Shown here piece after piece: positions 24,537 to 34,108 of a stretch of DNA of 64,000 nt; positions within the stretch are counted from its first letter, which is position 1, and each line of letters opens with the position of its first letter. Both the position numbers and the translations under genes were made by a program. The notes below the pieces were generated by a model. The model worked only from the letters and a program-made list of their open reading frames with translations, ran no database searches and had not been told where the DNA came from. Origin of the DNA: Leptolyngbya sp. BC1307 (lineage in GTDB: Bacteria; Cyanobacteriota; Cyanobacteriia; Phormidesmidales; Phormidesmidaceae); NCBI RefSeq assembly GCF_002286735.1, contig NZ_NRTA01000008.1:1-64000 (forward strand), written 5' to 3'.

Positions 24537-24773
24537 ATGCTAACCCTAGAAACAGCCATTCAAAAGATCCAGCAGCTCCCGCTTGAGCAGCGTAACAAAG
24601 TCATTGAATTCATTGAATTCCTAGAATTTCAGTCTAACCAACGCCAAAAAGAAAACTTGGCGCAGGAAGATCAGTCTACTCAGGAATTTTTTGAACTAGC
24701 CGGAATTTGGAAAGATAGAGACATCACAACCGACTCTATCCGCAGCCAAGCATGGGGCGAAAACAGACAGTGA
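24537..24773 (+). CDS. VapB-like antitoxin (DUF2281 type)
   Basis: A 78-residue antitoxin starting MLTLETAIQKIQQLPLEQRN, with the helical segment VIEFIEFLEFQS and an acidic tail (FFELAGIWKDRDIT) typical of DUF2281 antitoxins. The open frame extends back to 24474, but those codons belong to a HEPN remnant, so I placed the start at ATG 24537. The stop overlaps the VapC start by GTGA. Confidence 0.78.
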   Translation: MLTLETAIQKIQQLPLEQRNKVIEFIEFLEFQSNQRQKENLAQEDQSTQEFFELAGIWKDRDITTDSIRSQAWGENRQ

Positions 24774-25150
24774 TTTTATGCGATACCAATATCCTTGTAG
24801 AGTTCTATAAAGGCGACTCAGCCGTCATCAGCGAGCTACGACAAATAGGCGTCAGCCAACTAGCAATTAGCGCTATCACACAAGCCGAACTTTATTACGG
24901 TGCAATCAATAAAGCAGAACTTAAGCGCATTCAAAAGCAGATCGGTTTATTTCACAACTTTCCTGTTGACCAAGCCATCTCAATCCGGTTTATTCAACTA
25001 ATGGAAGAATACTCTCTTAGCCACAAACTGGCTATCCCAGATGCACTCATTGCCGCCACAGCATTAGTAAATGACATCAGCCTCTACACACTCAACATTA
25101 AAGATTTTCGCTTTATCGAAGGACTAACCCTACATACCTATCAGCCATAG
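24770..25150 (+). CDS. vapC: VapC-like PIN-domain toxin
   Basis: A 126-residue PIN-domain RNase. Conserved acidic residues are seen at D5 (MILCDTNILVEF), E in ITQAELYYG, and D in KLAIPDALIAA, completing the metal site. I chose GTG 24770, which overlaps the antitoxin stop by 4 bp and yields the family's usual MILCDTN start, over ATG 24752, which adds six unmatched residues. It ends 3 bp before hsdR. The pair may stabilise the restriction island. Confidence 0.9.
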   Translation: MILCDTNILVEFYKGDSAVISELRQIGVSQLAISAITQAELYYGAINKAELKRIQKQIGLFHNFPVDQAISIRFIQLMEEYSLSHKLAIPDALIAATALVNDISLYTLNIKDFRFIEGLTLHTYQP

Positions 25151-25153
25151 CCC

Positions 25154-28030
25154 ATGCCTCAATCAGAACTAGAACTAGAAAAAAACCTAATCGAACGCTT
25201 AACAGGGCTCGGCTACGAACGCGCCACCATCCGCAACGCCGCAGACCTCAAAGCCAACCTCAAAACCCAGCTCGAAAAACACAACGCCACCACCCTCAGC
25301 CCCCAAGAATTCGCCCAAGTCCTCAACCACCTCGACAAAGGCACCGTCTTCACTCGCGCCAAAACCCTGCGCGACAAAATGGAACTCCTCCGCGACGACG
25401 GCACCACCACCTATCTCGAATTCCTCAACACCGAACACTGGTGCCAAAACCAATACCAAGTCACCAGCCAAGTCACCCAGCAGGGATCATACAAAAACCG
25501 CTACGACGTAACCTTACTGATCAACGGCCTGCCCCTCGTCCAAATCGAACTCAAACGCCGAGGACTCGAACTCAAAGAAGCCTTCAACCAAATCAACCGC
25601 TACCAGCGCCACTCCTACAGCGCCGAACTTGGCCTCTTCAACTACGTCCAAATCTTCGTCATCTCCAACGGCGTCAACACCCGCTACTACGCCAACAACC
25701 GCAAACAAGAATACAAACAAACCTTCTACTGGGCCAACGAACAAAACACCCTAATCACCCAGCTAGACGACTTTGCCGACAGCTTTTTGGAAAAATGCCA
25801 CCTCTCCAAAATGATCTGCAAATACATCGTCCTGCACGAATCCGACAAAGTGCTGATGGTACTGCGCCCCTACCAGTACTACGCCGTAGAAGCCATCATT
25901 AAACGAGTCGAAACCACTCACAAAAATGGCTACATCTGGCATACCACCGGATCGGGCAAAACCCTCACCAGCTTCAAAGCCGCCCAAATCCTCACTGCCC
26001 TACCCAAAGTACACAAAGTCCTCTTCGTGGTAGATCGCGCCGACCTCGACTACCAAACCAGCAAAGAATTCAACTACTTTAGCGAAGGCTGCGTAGACAC
26101 CACCGACAGCACCCGCCAGCTCGTCAGCCAAATGACCGGCGACAGCTCGCTAATTGTCACCACCATTCAAAAGCTCAACACCGCGATCAAAAGCCAGCGC
26201 CACGAAGCGGCAATGGCCCCCCTTCAAGATCAGCGCATCGTCTTTATCTTCGACGAATGCCACCGCTCCCAATTTGGCGAAACCCACAAAAATATCGTCA
26301 AATTCTTCCCTAACGCCCAACTATTTGGCTTCACCGGCACCCCCATCTTCGCCGACAACGCCGCCAGCAACGAACACGGCAAACGCACCACCAAAGACCT
26401 CTTTGAAGAACGCCTACACCGCTATGTGATTACCAACGCGATCGCCGACGAAAACGTCTTAAAGTTCTCCGTCGAATACTGGGGCAAAATTAAGCGCAAA
26501 GACGGCACCCTCATCACCGAACCCAAGCTAGATAGAGACTTCTTTGAAAACCCCGACCGCATTTCTCTGATCGTCGATTGGATCATTGCCCACCACGCCC
26601 GCAAAACCAGCGGCAAAAAATTCTCCGCCATGCTCTGCGTCAGCAGCGTAGACACCCTCATCACCTACTACGAAACCTTTAAGCGCAAGCAGCAGCAAGG
26701 ACTGCACGATCTGCGAGTCGTCACTATCTTCACCCCCGGCACCAACGAAGCCGACGAAGACGCCAACGGCCTAATCGGCGAACCCGACTTTAATATCGTC
26801 GCCGACACCAGCCGCCCCCACAGCCGCGACAAACTCAACGAATTTATCACCGACTACAACCAGCAATACCAAACCAAACAGTCCGCCAAAGACAGCAAAG
26901 CCTTCTACACCTACTACAAAGACATCGCCAAGCGCATGAAAGACCGTGACAGAGAAGGCTTTCAAGACAAAGACCGCGCCGATATCTTGCTAGTGGTCAA
27001 CATGTTCCTCACCGGCTTCGATGTCAAACACCTCAACACCCTCTACGTCGATAAAAACCTCAAATACCACGGCCTGATTCAGGCATACTCCCGCACTAAC
27101 CGCATCCTCGCCGAACTCAAATCTCAGGGCAATATCGTCTGCTTTCGCAACCTCAAAGCCAACACCGATCAGGCCGTCGCCCTCTTTTCCGACCCCAACG
27201 CCAACGAAGAAATATTCATTGAGCCCTACGAGCACTACACCGAACAATTTAATGAAGGGGTGCAGGTATTGAGAGCGATCGCCACACTCCCCAACGATGT
27301 TAACCAGCTCATCAGCGAAGACGATCAGGTCGAATTCGTCAAAGCCTTTCGTACCCTCATCCGCCTGCTAAACGTCAGCAAATCATTCACCGAGTTTGAT
27401 TTTTCTGACCTCAACCTAGACGAACAAACCTTTGAAGACTACAAAAGCAAATATCTAGACATCTACGATAGAACCCGCTCCCCAGGTGAAGAAAAAGAAG
27501 ACTCCCTGATCGAAGAAATCGACTTTGAGCTAGAGCTAATTCAAAGAGACAACATCAACGTTGCCTACATCCTCAAACTGCTAGGAGACCTACAGCGAGA
27601 CATTAAAGACGACGCCACCCAAGCAGACTATCAGCAGAAAAAAGCATCCATCCTTGAGCTACTCGACAAAGAAGCCCAGCTACGCGGCAAACGCGATCTC
27701 ATCGAAAAATTCATTGAAGATCGGATGCCTGCCATAGAGCCAGAAGAAACCGTCGAAACCGTGTTTAAAGACTTCTGGGATCAGGAACGAATTGAAGCCG
27801 TTCAGCAGCTCTGCGCCGCCGAAAACCTCAACGAAGCCGCCGTCAATAAAATGATCGCCGACTACAAATTTTCAGGCAAAGAGCCCCTGAGAGAAACCAT
27901 AATCAGCGCCTGCAACGAAAAGCCCAAGCTCCTGGAGCGCAAAAAAATATTCAAGCGAGTCGTCTCGCAGCTACTCACCATCATTCACAAGTTCGATGAT
28001 GCACTAGGCGAATTTGAAACAGAAGAATAA
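25154..28030 (+). CDS. hsdR: Type I restriction-modification endonuclease/translocase subunit
   Basis: A 958-residue motor and nuclease subunit. The N-terminal PD-(D/E)xK nuclease region has RYDVTLLINGLPLVQIELK (residues about 118-136). Helicase motifs follow: Walker A TTGSGKT (about 264-270), DECH box (about 366-369) and FTGTPIF. The C-terminal helical part binds HsdM. The length is normal. The 4.7 kb between hsdS and hsdR is filled by accessory defence and toxin genes, all co-oriented. Codons here end mostly in C or A. Confidence 0.96.
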   Translation: MPQSELELEKNLIERLTGLGYERATIRNAADLKANLKTQLEKHNATTLSPQEFAQVLNHLDKGTVFTRAKTLRDKMELLRDDGTTTYLEFLNTEHWCQNQYQVTSQVTQQGSYKNRYDVTLLINGLPLVQIELKRRGLELKEAFNQINRYQRHSYSAELGLFNYVQIFVISNGVNTRYYANNRKQEYKQTFYWANEQNTLITQLDDFADSFLEKCHLSKMICKYIVLHESDKVLMVLRPYQYYAVEAIIKRVETTHKNGYIWHTTGSGKTLTSFKAAQILTALPKVHKVLFVVDRADLDYQTSKEFNYFSEGCVDTTDSTRQLVSQMTGDSSLIVTTIQKLNTAIKSQRHEAAMAPLQDQRIVFIFDECHRSQFGETHKNIVKFFPNAQLFGFTGTPIFADNAASNEHGKRTTKDLFEERLHRYVITNAIADENVLKFSVEYWGKIKRKDGTLITEPKLDRDFFENPDRISLIVDWIIAHHARKTSGKKFSAMLCVSSVDTLITYYETFKRKQQQGLHDLRVVTIFTPGTNEADEDANGLIGEPDFNIVADTSRPHSRDKLNEFITDYNQQYQTKQSAKDSKAFYTYYKDIAKRMKDRDREGFQDKDRADILLVVNMFLTGFDVKHLNTLYVDKNLKYHGLIQAYSRTNRILAELKSQGNIVCFRNLKANTDQAVALFSDPNANEEIFIEPYEHYTEQFNEGVQVLRAIATLPNDVNQLISEDDQVEFVKAFRTLIRLLNVSKSFTEFDFSDLNLDEQTFEDYKSKYLDIYDRTRSPGEEKEDSLIEEIDFELELIQRDNINVAYILKLLGDLQRDIKDDATQADYQQKKASILELLDKEAQLRGKRDLIEKFIEDRMPAIEPEETVETVFKDFWDQERIEAVQQLCAAENLNEAAVNKMIADYKFSGKEPLRETIISACNEKPKLLERKKIFKRVVSQLLTIIHKFDDALGEFETEE

Positions 28031-28072
28031 AACCGCTTCGAGCCCTGGCAAACCGTTTCAGCGTATCCCCAT

Positions 28073-28095
28073 CCGTCTTTATTTGAGGCAGACGG
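28073..28095. terminator. Hairpin between convergent hsdR and bciB
   Basis: CCGTCT (28073-28078) pairs with AGACGG (28090-28095) around a T/A-rich loop. It is placed to end transcription from both sides. Confidence 0.5.
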
Positions 28096-28097
28096 TC

Positions 28098-29294
28098 TTA
28101 ATCTTTAGGCAGCTTGTACTGCCCGACAATTCGCTTGGCAAATTCTGGCACATGCGCCGCTAGCTTCTCAGGATAATTGCGCCGCGTATACAGATAGTTG
28201 CGCGTAAAGTGCGAGTCGATAGAAAAGCGAGCGTACTCCAGACCCTTCGGGCCAATTTTTTCGATCACAACGCCCATGAGCTTCGCCGCCCACATCGGTA
28301 GGGTGACGCCCTTGTCATAGGCAGGGATGCTGTTTTGTACGGCTTGTTTGCGATCGCCCTCACTCATTACCGGCTGCGTCTCAATGATTCCATCCAACAG
28401 CTCAAACATTTCCTGCCCGGTGTCATTGCGCACCACAATCCACTGCCAGCCAAAAGGCGCACCCATATAGCCCACCACAATATCCGCCAGCGAATTGGTG
28501 TAGTCAAAGCAGCTCATACAAGACGGCGCAAACACATCCTTCAGCTGGTTCGTTTTCAAGCCAAAGAATGGCACTTTCTCCTCCGAGCCATCTTCATGCT
28601 TAAAATGCACCTGAAAATCTTGCATAAATTCGTAGGCGACGACCGTATCCGGCGAGCGGCTCGTCGTATCTAAAAACTTCTGCAAGCCCGCCCGCGTCAC
28701 ATTATCTACACAGGGCATTCCCAGCACGTATAGTTTCTCTATCCCGAGCTTATCTTGCACAGATCGCAGCGCCTGCACCTGACAGCCCACCCCAATCACC
28801 AGCAGCCGCTTCATCCCCGACTGTTCTACCTGGTCAAGCACCGACAGGTTCGGCGACAGTGTCGGCTTATTCACCCGCGCTGCCAAAATATCTTCGGGCG
28901 ATCGCGCAATCACCGGCAGCGGCTGAAAGCGATCGTCTTCAGTATGCTGCACGCACACCACCCCCTCAACCAGTCCCCGGTTTAGCATTTCTATTGCCAG
29001 CGTGCTGACAATGCCTGTCCACTGTGCGCCGTCAATCGGGGCTAGCTTGCGGGCTGCCACCATCTGCTGCTGCACGCCAAAATACAGCTCGTCTTCATTA
29101 TCCAAATCGCGACTGCGCCCATGATTAGCCGCTTCCAAATCGCTTACCTGCTGGTTTAAAAACGCGCAGGCATCTTTGACATAGTGAATGTATGAGGTAT
29201 CGCACAAACCGCACTCACTGCACAGCTCTTTAGCAGGCTTAGCCGCACCGGGCTTGAGAGGTCGGGCTTTGGCATGGGGCTGAGCTAGAGACAT
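28098..29294 (-). CDS. bciB: Ferredoxin-type 3,8-divinyl (proto)chlorophyllide 8-vinyl reductase
   Basis: A 398-residue iron-sulfur flavoprotein of the FrhB/BciB family that reduces the C8 vinyl group during chlorophyll synthesis, using ferredoxin. The N-terminal cluster motif is CSECGLCDTSYIHYV. Further conserved stretches are ARVNKPTLSPNLSVL, VIGVGCQVQALR and FAPSCMSCFDYTN, which supply additional cluster cysteines. The match to the cyanobacterial enzyme (Slr1923 type) is continuous to the C-terminal KLPKD. It is monocistronic, convergent with hsdR and divergent from nei. Confidence 0.93.
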   Translation of the reverse strand: MSLAQPHAKARPLKPGAAKPAKELCSECGLCDTSYIHYVKDACAFLNQQVSDLEAANHGRSRDLDNEDELYFGVQQQMVAARKLAPIDGAQWTGIVSTLAIEMLNRGLVEGVVCVQHTEDDRFQPLPVIARSPEDILAARVNKPTLSPNLSVLDQVEQSGMKRLLVIGVGCQVQALRSVQDKLGIEKLYVLGMPCVDNVTRAGLQKFLDTTSRSPDTVVAYEFMQDFQVHFKHEDGSEEKVPFFGLKTNQLKDVFAPSCMSCFDYTNSLADIVVGYMGAPFGWQWIVVRNDTGQEMFELLDGIIETQPVMSEGDRKQAVQNSIPAYDKGVTLPMWAAKLMGVVIEKIGPKGLEYARFSIDSHFTRNYLYTRRNYPEKLAAHVPEFAKRIVGQYKLPKD

Positions 29295-29456
29295 AGAGGT
29301 AAGGCCGTTCCTAAAGCAATGTAACCGTGATTTAACCTATGATCACAATAGCGCAACGGCCTCTCAGGTTTACCTGCAGTCAACCTTTTTGTAACCTTTC
29401 AAGAGAATAACCGTTCGCCCCTTCCCCTTTCTCCCTTTCCCCTCCTCTCCTCCCCC

Positions 29457-30278
29457 ATGCCCGAAGGCCCCGAAATCCGCATCGCTGCCGACAAAATCGA
29501 AAAAGCCATCTGCCCCTACCCCGCCACCGAAATTTTCTTCGCCTTCGACCATCTCAAACCCTTTGAAGCCGACCTCACCGGCTGCCGGATAACCGGGGTC
29601 GAAACGCGGGGCAAAGCCATGCTCACCCATTTTGACAATGGCCTGAGCGTATACAGCCACAACCAGCTCTATGGTAAGTGGATGATACGCAAAGCTCATG
29701 ATCTGCCCGACACAAACCGTCAGCTACGCTTTGCCATTCACAATGCCAAAAAGTCAGCCCTACTCTACAGCGCCTCCGATATCCAAATTTTGAGTGAGCC
29801 TGAGATTGAGGCGCACCCGTTTTTGAGCAAGCTCGGCCCCGATGTTCTCAGCTCAAAGCTTCAGCCGGAGCAATTGCAGGCTTCTCTCAAGGCTAAAAAA
29901 CATTACCGCCGCCGCTTAGCTACCCTCTATCTCGATCAGCATTTTCTAGCAGGCATCGGCAACTACTTGCGCAGCGAAATTTTATTCATTGCCAGGCTCC
30001 ATCCGCAGCGCCGCCCGATGGACTGCACAGGCGATCAGCTACTGGCGCTAGCAGAAGCCTCGATCTCAACCGCCTATCAATCGTACAAATACAGGGGCAT
30101 TACCAATGATCTGGATTTGGCTAATAAGCTGAGGGCAAAGGGCGATCGCTACCGAGACTATCGGTACTGGGTCTTTGGCCGCGATCAAAAGCCTTGCTAT
30201 ATCTGTAGTACACCCATCGTCAAAGAGCGAGTGAGCAATCGACGAATTTACTACTGCCCGCAATGTCAGCCCGTCTGA
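29457..30278 (+). CDS. nei: Endonuclease VIII-like DNA glycosylase/AP lyase
   Basis: A 273-residue base-excision repair enzyme for oxidised pyrimidines. The catalytic N-terminus is MPEGPEIR (Pro2 nucleophile and Glu3 after Met removal). A helix-two-turn-helix region includes FLAGIGNYLRSEILF. The C-terminal zinc finger has CYIC and CPQC pairs with Arg before the second pair. The PEGPEI start favours Nei over Fpg (MutM). It has its own promoter region opposite bciB. Confidence 0.93.
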   Translation: MPEGPEIRIAADKIEKAICPYPATEIFFAFDHLKPFEADLTGCRITGVETRGKAMLTHFDNGLSVYSHNQLYGKWMIRKAHDLPDTNRQLRFAIHNAKKSALLYSASDIQILSEPEIEAHPFLSKLGPDVLSSKLQPEQLQASLKAKKHYRRRLATLYLDQHFLAGIGNYLRSEILFIARLHPQRRPMDCTGDQLLALAEASISTAYQSYKYRGITNDLDLANKLRAKGDRYRDYRYWVFGRDQKPCYICSTPIVKERVSNRRIYYCPQCQPV

Positions 30279-30551
30279 GCTAGGCTCAAGAAGCGGACTA
30301 TTGAGATGAGAAGCCCATTTAAAGGCGGCGGGCACAGTTGCCCTTGTCGTCGCTTTTTGTCAGATATCGGTCTTCAAAGCCGCTATATAGCGTTGGTCAC
30401 TTGGCTTGAATACAGCAACGTAGGCATAACTTTTGCATAACAACAGGCCAAGTGACTCGCGTTACCCGAATGTATCCGGGTAACGCTATATTCGACACAG
30501 AGGCAGCACAGTTTTGACCAGACAGCCGCAGACTTTCCCGGAGCTACCCCA

Positions 30552-32765
30552 ATGCGCATACTGCTAGTCGATGATGACGAAGCCCTAATGGAGTCTTTGG
30601 CAGAGCGGCTAATTCAGCAGCGCTACGCAGTAGATATTGCCGTCAATGGCCGCAGCGCGCAAGACTATGTCGATTTGTTTAACTATGATCTGGTCGTACT
30701 GGATTTGATGCTGCCCGACGGCGATGGCATTCAGTTTTGCGGGCAGTTTCGTCAGGGGGGCTATACCAATCCGCTGATGATCCTCACAGCCAAAGGGAGC
30801 ACGGCTGAAAAAGTCAGCGCCCTGGATGCAGGAGCCGATGACTACGTCGTCAAGCCGTTTGATTTTGATGAGCTGTGCGCCCGGATTCGGGCTTTACTGC
30901 GCCGCGATGCTCAGGGGCTGCCGCCGGTTTTGCAATGGGGGCCGCTGTCTTTAGATCCCAGCACTTGCGAAACCACCTATCAACAGCAGCCCATTCACCT
31001 GACGCCGAAAGAATTTTCGATGATGGAGCTGTTTTTGCGTCAGCCTCATCGGGTTTATAGCTTGGGAGCCATTATTGACGATCTCTGGTCGTTTGAAGAC
31101 TCACCCGGCGAAGACGCCATTCGCACGCATATCAAAGGGCTCAGGCGCAAGCTACAGACAGCGGGTGCGCCTAAAGACCTGATCAAAACGGTATATGGCC
31201 TTGGCTACCGCCTCAACGAGAAAATTGTTTGGAGCCACGACGAGCTGGCGCTGACCGCTGAGGTTCGTGAGTCTGAGGTTTATGAGTCCAAGGCTTATGA
31301 GTCTGGGGTTTATGAGCCTGGGGTTTACGAGAAAGATGCTTACAAGGAAGGCGACGCAGATGTAGCACTGACTTCGCAGGCGATCGCCAAAGCCTGCCAG
31401 CGCTATCTCAGCAGTGCTAGCCAGCAGGTGACCATCCTCGAAGCTGCCGCTAGCGCCATCAGCCGCGACGCGCTAGACCCACAGCTCCGCTATGCCAGCC
31501 AGATCAATGCTCATAAGCTAGCCGGATCTTTGGGCTGCTTTGGCATTGCCGAAGGCTCACAGATCGCCCGGCAGATAGAAACTCAGCTGCGATCGCTCTC
31601 TTCATTTTCTGCGCAGGAGACAGCAAACCCCGTCTCGCAGAGTATTAACCAGCTCGTACAAGCGCTGCGCCAACAGCTCGATCAAGCCTCGGCTGACGTG
31701 GCTACTCAGTCGGTGTCAGCGCCGGTGCCAGCAGGCAAGCCGCTCCTGCTGATCGTCAGCGAAGACGAAAATCTGACGCAGCAGCTAGTGCAAATTGCAG
31801 CGGCGGATGATCTGCAAGCTCAGGTCGTGACGGACCCCCAGCAGGCAAAAGATCTGTTTGACCTGAGGCGGCAGTCGGCAAAAACTGAAGATAGCTTCTG
31901 GTCAGATTCGATTTCATACGACCCGATTTTATACAATCCGATCAGCAGCCTAGCAGCCTGTGCGGTAGCGGCGGTTAATGGCTCTGGTGCCAGCCAACTT
32001 GCCAGCCAACTACCCGATCTGCTGCTGCTCGACCTCGCTGCCGATGCCACTGCTTTCTCAGGGCTGATTCGAGCGGCCAGACAAGACTACGCCATGCCTA
32101 CGATGGTTTTAGCAGACCGTCAGCTAGCGCTAGCGGATCGGCTTGAGCTGGTAAAACAAGGGGTCGCGCTGATGAGCGATCGCACTGCCCCGCCAGCGCA
32201 GATTATAGCCTCTGCAGCCAGCCAGCTCAAAGCGAGGGTGAGTTCTATTCGGATTGCGATCGCCGCCGCCGACCCGCAGATATTGGCCCTGCTCAAAATC
32301 CGCTTAGAGCCCCAAGGATTTCAGGTGCAAACCTTTGAAAGCGCCCTTGACCTGTGGCAGTGGCTGACTGCCGCTAGTACAGCTGCTAGCCCTACAGCCG
32401 CTAGCCCTAACAGTGCAGAAGCCACCTCAGAGCCCAAGCCCACCGCCCCCAAAGTTGACATGCTGATATTAGACGTAGAGATGCCAGAGATGAACGGCCT
32501 GGAAATTTGCCAGGTACTGAGAGCCGACACTCGCTTTCAGACGCTGCCTATTCTATTTTTGACCGCGCACCCAGAAGACAGCTTGCGCAACCAGGCGTTT
32601 CAAGCGGGCGCTAATGGTTTTATTGACAAAGCGATCGCCCCTACTGATCTCGCCGCCCGCCTACGCAATCAGCTCGATCACCAGCCGCTAGCTCATCACC
32701 CATCCATCAATCCCCCTCAGCGCGAAGCGAGCAGCTCGACCACCTGCCCACTGATCCGCTCGTAG
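30552..32765 (+). CDS. Multi-domain response regulator: REC, OmpR-type DNA binding, HPt, pseudo-REC, REC
   Basis: A 737-residue regulator. REC1 (1-115) has the phospho-acceptor D51 in VVLDLMLPD. An OmpR-type winged helix (about 125-225) ends at TVYGLGYRL. A linker contains a Tyr/Glu repeat (VYESKAYESGVYEPG). The HPt domain has H321 in AHKLAGSLG. A second receiver-like domain (about 395-550) lacks a clear acceptor, reading LLLLDLAAD. REC3 has D641 in LILDVEMPEMNG. It thus carries phosphate input, relay and DNA output in one chain. The cognate kinase is not in the window. Confidence 0.88.
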   Translation: MRILLVDDDEALMESLAERLIQQRYAVDIAVNGRSAQDYVDLFNYDLVVLDLMLPDGDGIQFCGQFRQGGYTNPLMILTAKGSTAEKVSALDAGADDYVVKPFDFDELCARIRALLRRDAQGLPPVLQWGPLSLDPSTCETTYQQQPIHLTPKEFSMMELFLRQPHRVYSLGAIIDDLWSFEDSPGEDAIRTHIKGLRRKLQTAGAPKDLIKTVYGLGYRLNEKIVWSHDELALTAEVRESEVYESKAYESGVYEPGVYEKDAYKEGDADVALTSQAIAKACQRYLSSASQQVTILEAAASAISRDALDPQLRYASQINAHKLAGSLGCFGIAEGSQIARQIETQLRSLSSFSAQETANPVSQSINQLVQALRQQLDQASADVATQSVSAPVPAGKPLLLIVSEDENLTQQLVQIAAADDLQAQVVTDPQQAKDLFDLRRQSAKTEDSFWSDSISYDPILYNPISSLAACAVAAVNGSGASQLASQLPDLLLLDLAADATAFSGLIRAARQDYAMPTMVLADRQLALADRLELVKQGVALMSDRTAPPAQIIASAASQLKARVSSIRIAIAAADPQILALLKIRLEPQGFQVQTFESALDLWQWLTAASTAASPTAASPNSAEATSEPKPTAPKVDMLILDVEMPEMNGLEICQVLRADTRFQTLPILFLTAHPEDSLRNQAFQAGANGFIDKAIAPTDLAARLRNQLDHQPLAHHPSINPPQREASSSTTCPLIRS

Positions 32766-32782
32766 CTGCGGTTATTTCTCAG

Positions 32783-33172
32783 CTAAACCAAACTCGGCGG
32801 GCAATAGCCTAAGCCCCGCACAAAAGTCGCCCGAAAATCTTCTATATCGGCTGGCTGCAGGGCACCGTGAGAAACTACTACTACCTGGCATCGGTTCATC
32901 ACCTCAGTGATCGACATACTGGCATCTAGTCCGTCGAGTGCTCGCGAAATCGGCACAGACGGCCGATATGAGCAGCCGTTTTCATTCAGAAAAGCTCTAA
33001 AATCGAGGTCTTGGTCAGGCAAAAGAGAGTCTTTTAGCTTAATCCGGACCACCCACCGGTCTACCAGATAGATCACCGTTACCGCATCGAGGTTGATCGC
33101 TACCCGCTTCGATAGGTAGGTCAAAAGGCGTATAACCAGGCTTGTGTTAGCAAAACAATAGAGGTATTGCAT
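32783..33172 (-). CDS. Conserved hypothetical protein
   Basis: A 129-residue soluble protein without a recognised domain. The N-terminus MQYLYCFANTSLVIRLLTYL is hydrophobic but short of a clear membrane span. The rest is mixed alpha/beta (VVRIKLKDSLLPDQDLDFRAF; SITEVMNRCQVVVVSHG). The gene is convergent with the multi-domain regulator (17 bp apart) and divergent from the CheY-like gene, so it may belong to that signalling cluster. Codon use resembles its neighbours. Confidence 0.6.
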   Translation of the reverse strand: MQYLYCFANTSLVIRLLTYLSKRVAINLDAVTVIYLVDRWVVRIKLKDSLLPDQDLDFRAFLNENGCSYRPSVPISRALDGLDASMSITEVMNRCQVVVVSHGALQPADIEDFRATFVRGLGYCPPSLV

Positions 33173-33284
33173 AGTCTGAAAAGCTGCTGACTCGAAAAAT
33201 TGCTATGAGTAGCGTAGCCCTCAAATCTGAGTAAACTATGAAGATACGCGTGCTTTTGTCAGAAACACGCTGTAAACATAAGCA

Positions 33285-33659
33285 ATGACTCGCAAACAGA
33301 TTTTGCTGATCGATGACCAACCCGATATTCAAACAGTTGTCCGCCTGAGCTTGAAAGTCGTCCGGGGCTGGCAGGTATTCACAGCTAGTTCCGGTAAAGA
33401 AGGCATTCAGCAGGCCAAAACCCATCAGCCCGACGCTATCTTACTGGATGTGATGATGCCAGAGATGGATGGGCCAGCGACGCTCGCCGTCCTCAAAGCC
33501 GATCCGGTCACTCAGTCTATTCCGATCATTTTTCTGACGGCTAAAGCCAGAGCTATTGACCGTAAAAAGCTCTACGAACTTGGCGCACAAGGCGTCATCA
33601 ATAAACCCTTTAGCCCCACTACCCTCGCCAGTCAGATAGCGGGCTTTTTGAGCTGGTAA
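33285..33659 (+). CDS. CheY-like single-domain response regulator
   Basis: A 124-residue receiver domain alone. Acidic pocket residues D10-D11, phospho-acceptor D55 (AILLDVMMPEMDG) and Lys in IFLTAKA are all present, so it should be phosphorylated. It has no output domain and may act by protein contact or phosphate relay, possibly with the HPt-containing regulator nearby. Confidence 0.93.
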   Translation: MTRKQILLIDDQPDIQTVVRLSLKVVRGWQVFTASSGKEGIQQAKTHQPDAILLDVMMPEMDGPATLAVLKADPVTQSIPIIFLTAKARAIDRKKLYELGAQGVINKPFSPTTLASQIAGFLSW

Positions 33660-33783
33660 GACCAGCGCTGGCATATCGGCGTGCTAACACAGCTTTAAGC
33701 AATTCTGCTCTTCATAGTTTCCTCAGATTGTTGTCTTACAGTTTTTATAGAGTTAATTCATCAGACACAAAAAATTCTAAAGT

Positions 33784-33811
33784 CTATCTCCAAAGACCTA
33801 TCTCCAAAGGG
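33784..33811. repeat. 14-bp tandem duplication
   Basis: CTATCTCCAAAG(A/G)(C/G) occurs twice in tandem, upstream of the truncated Usp gene. Confidence 0.85.
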
Positions 33812-33892
33812 CTTGCAGCATCTGACAACAGATGTATGAGAGCAAATAAAATGCCGGGAGAGGCTTTAAAGAACGTTGCCAGGGAGGAAGCT

Positions 33893-34108
33893 ATGTTCAA
33901 AAAAGTATTAGCTGCGCTTGACTTGTCAGATGCTAGCGAGGCCGTGTTTGAGAGTGCTTTGGAGCTGGCGATCGCCTCTCACTCACAGCTTATGCTCCTA
34001 CATACCCTCGTTGCCGAGCACAATGGCGGCCCCGCGCTACCTGTTTCTGCCCCTTGGGACTACTATGCCGATGAACGAGTAGATGAACTGGCGGCTTCAA
34101 ACTTATGA
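33893..34108 (+). pseudogene. Truncated universal stress protein
   Basis: A 71-residue ORF starting MFKKVLAALDLSDASEAVF with a strong GGGAGGAAG site 4 bp upstream. This is the first half of a UspA protein. It ends after DERVDELAASNL, before the C-terminal nucleotide-binding motif (G-x2-G-x9-G). The family is 140-160 residues, so the 3' half was lost. Its stop overlaps the start of the next small ORF. Confidence 0.8.

Noticed and set aside
18838-28030. Prophage or integrative element
   Set aside because: No integrase, phage structural gene or tRNA attachment site was found. The content is better described as a defence island.
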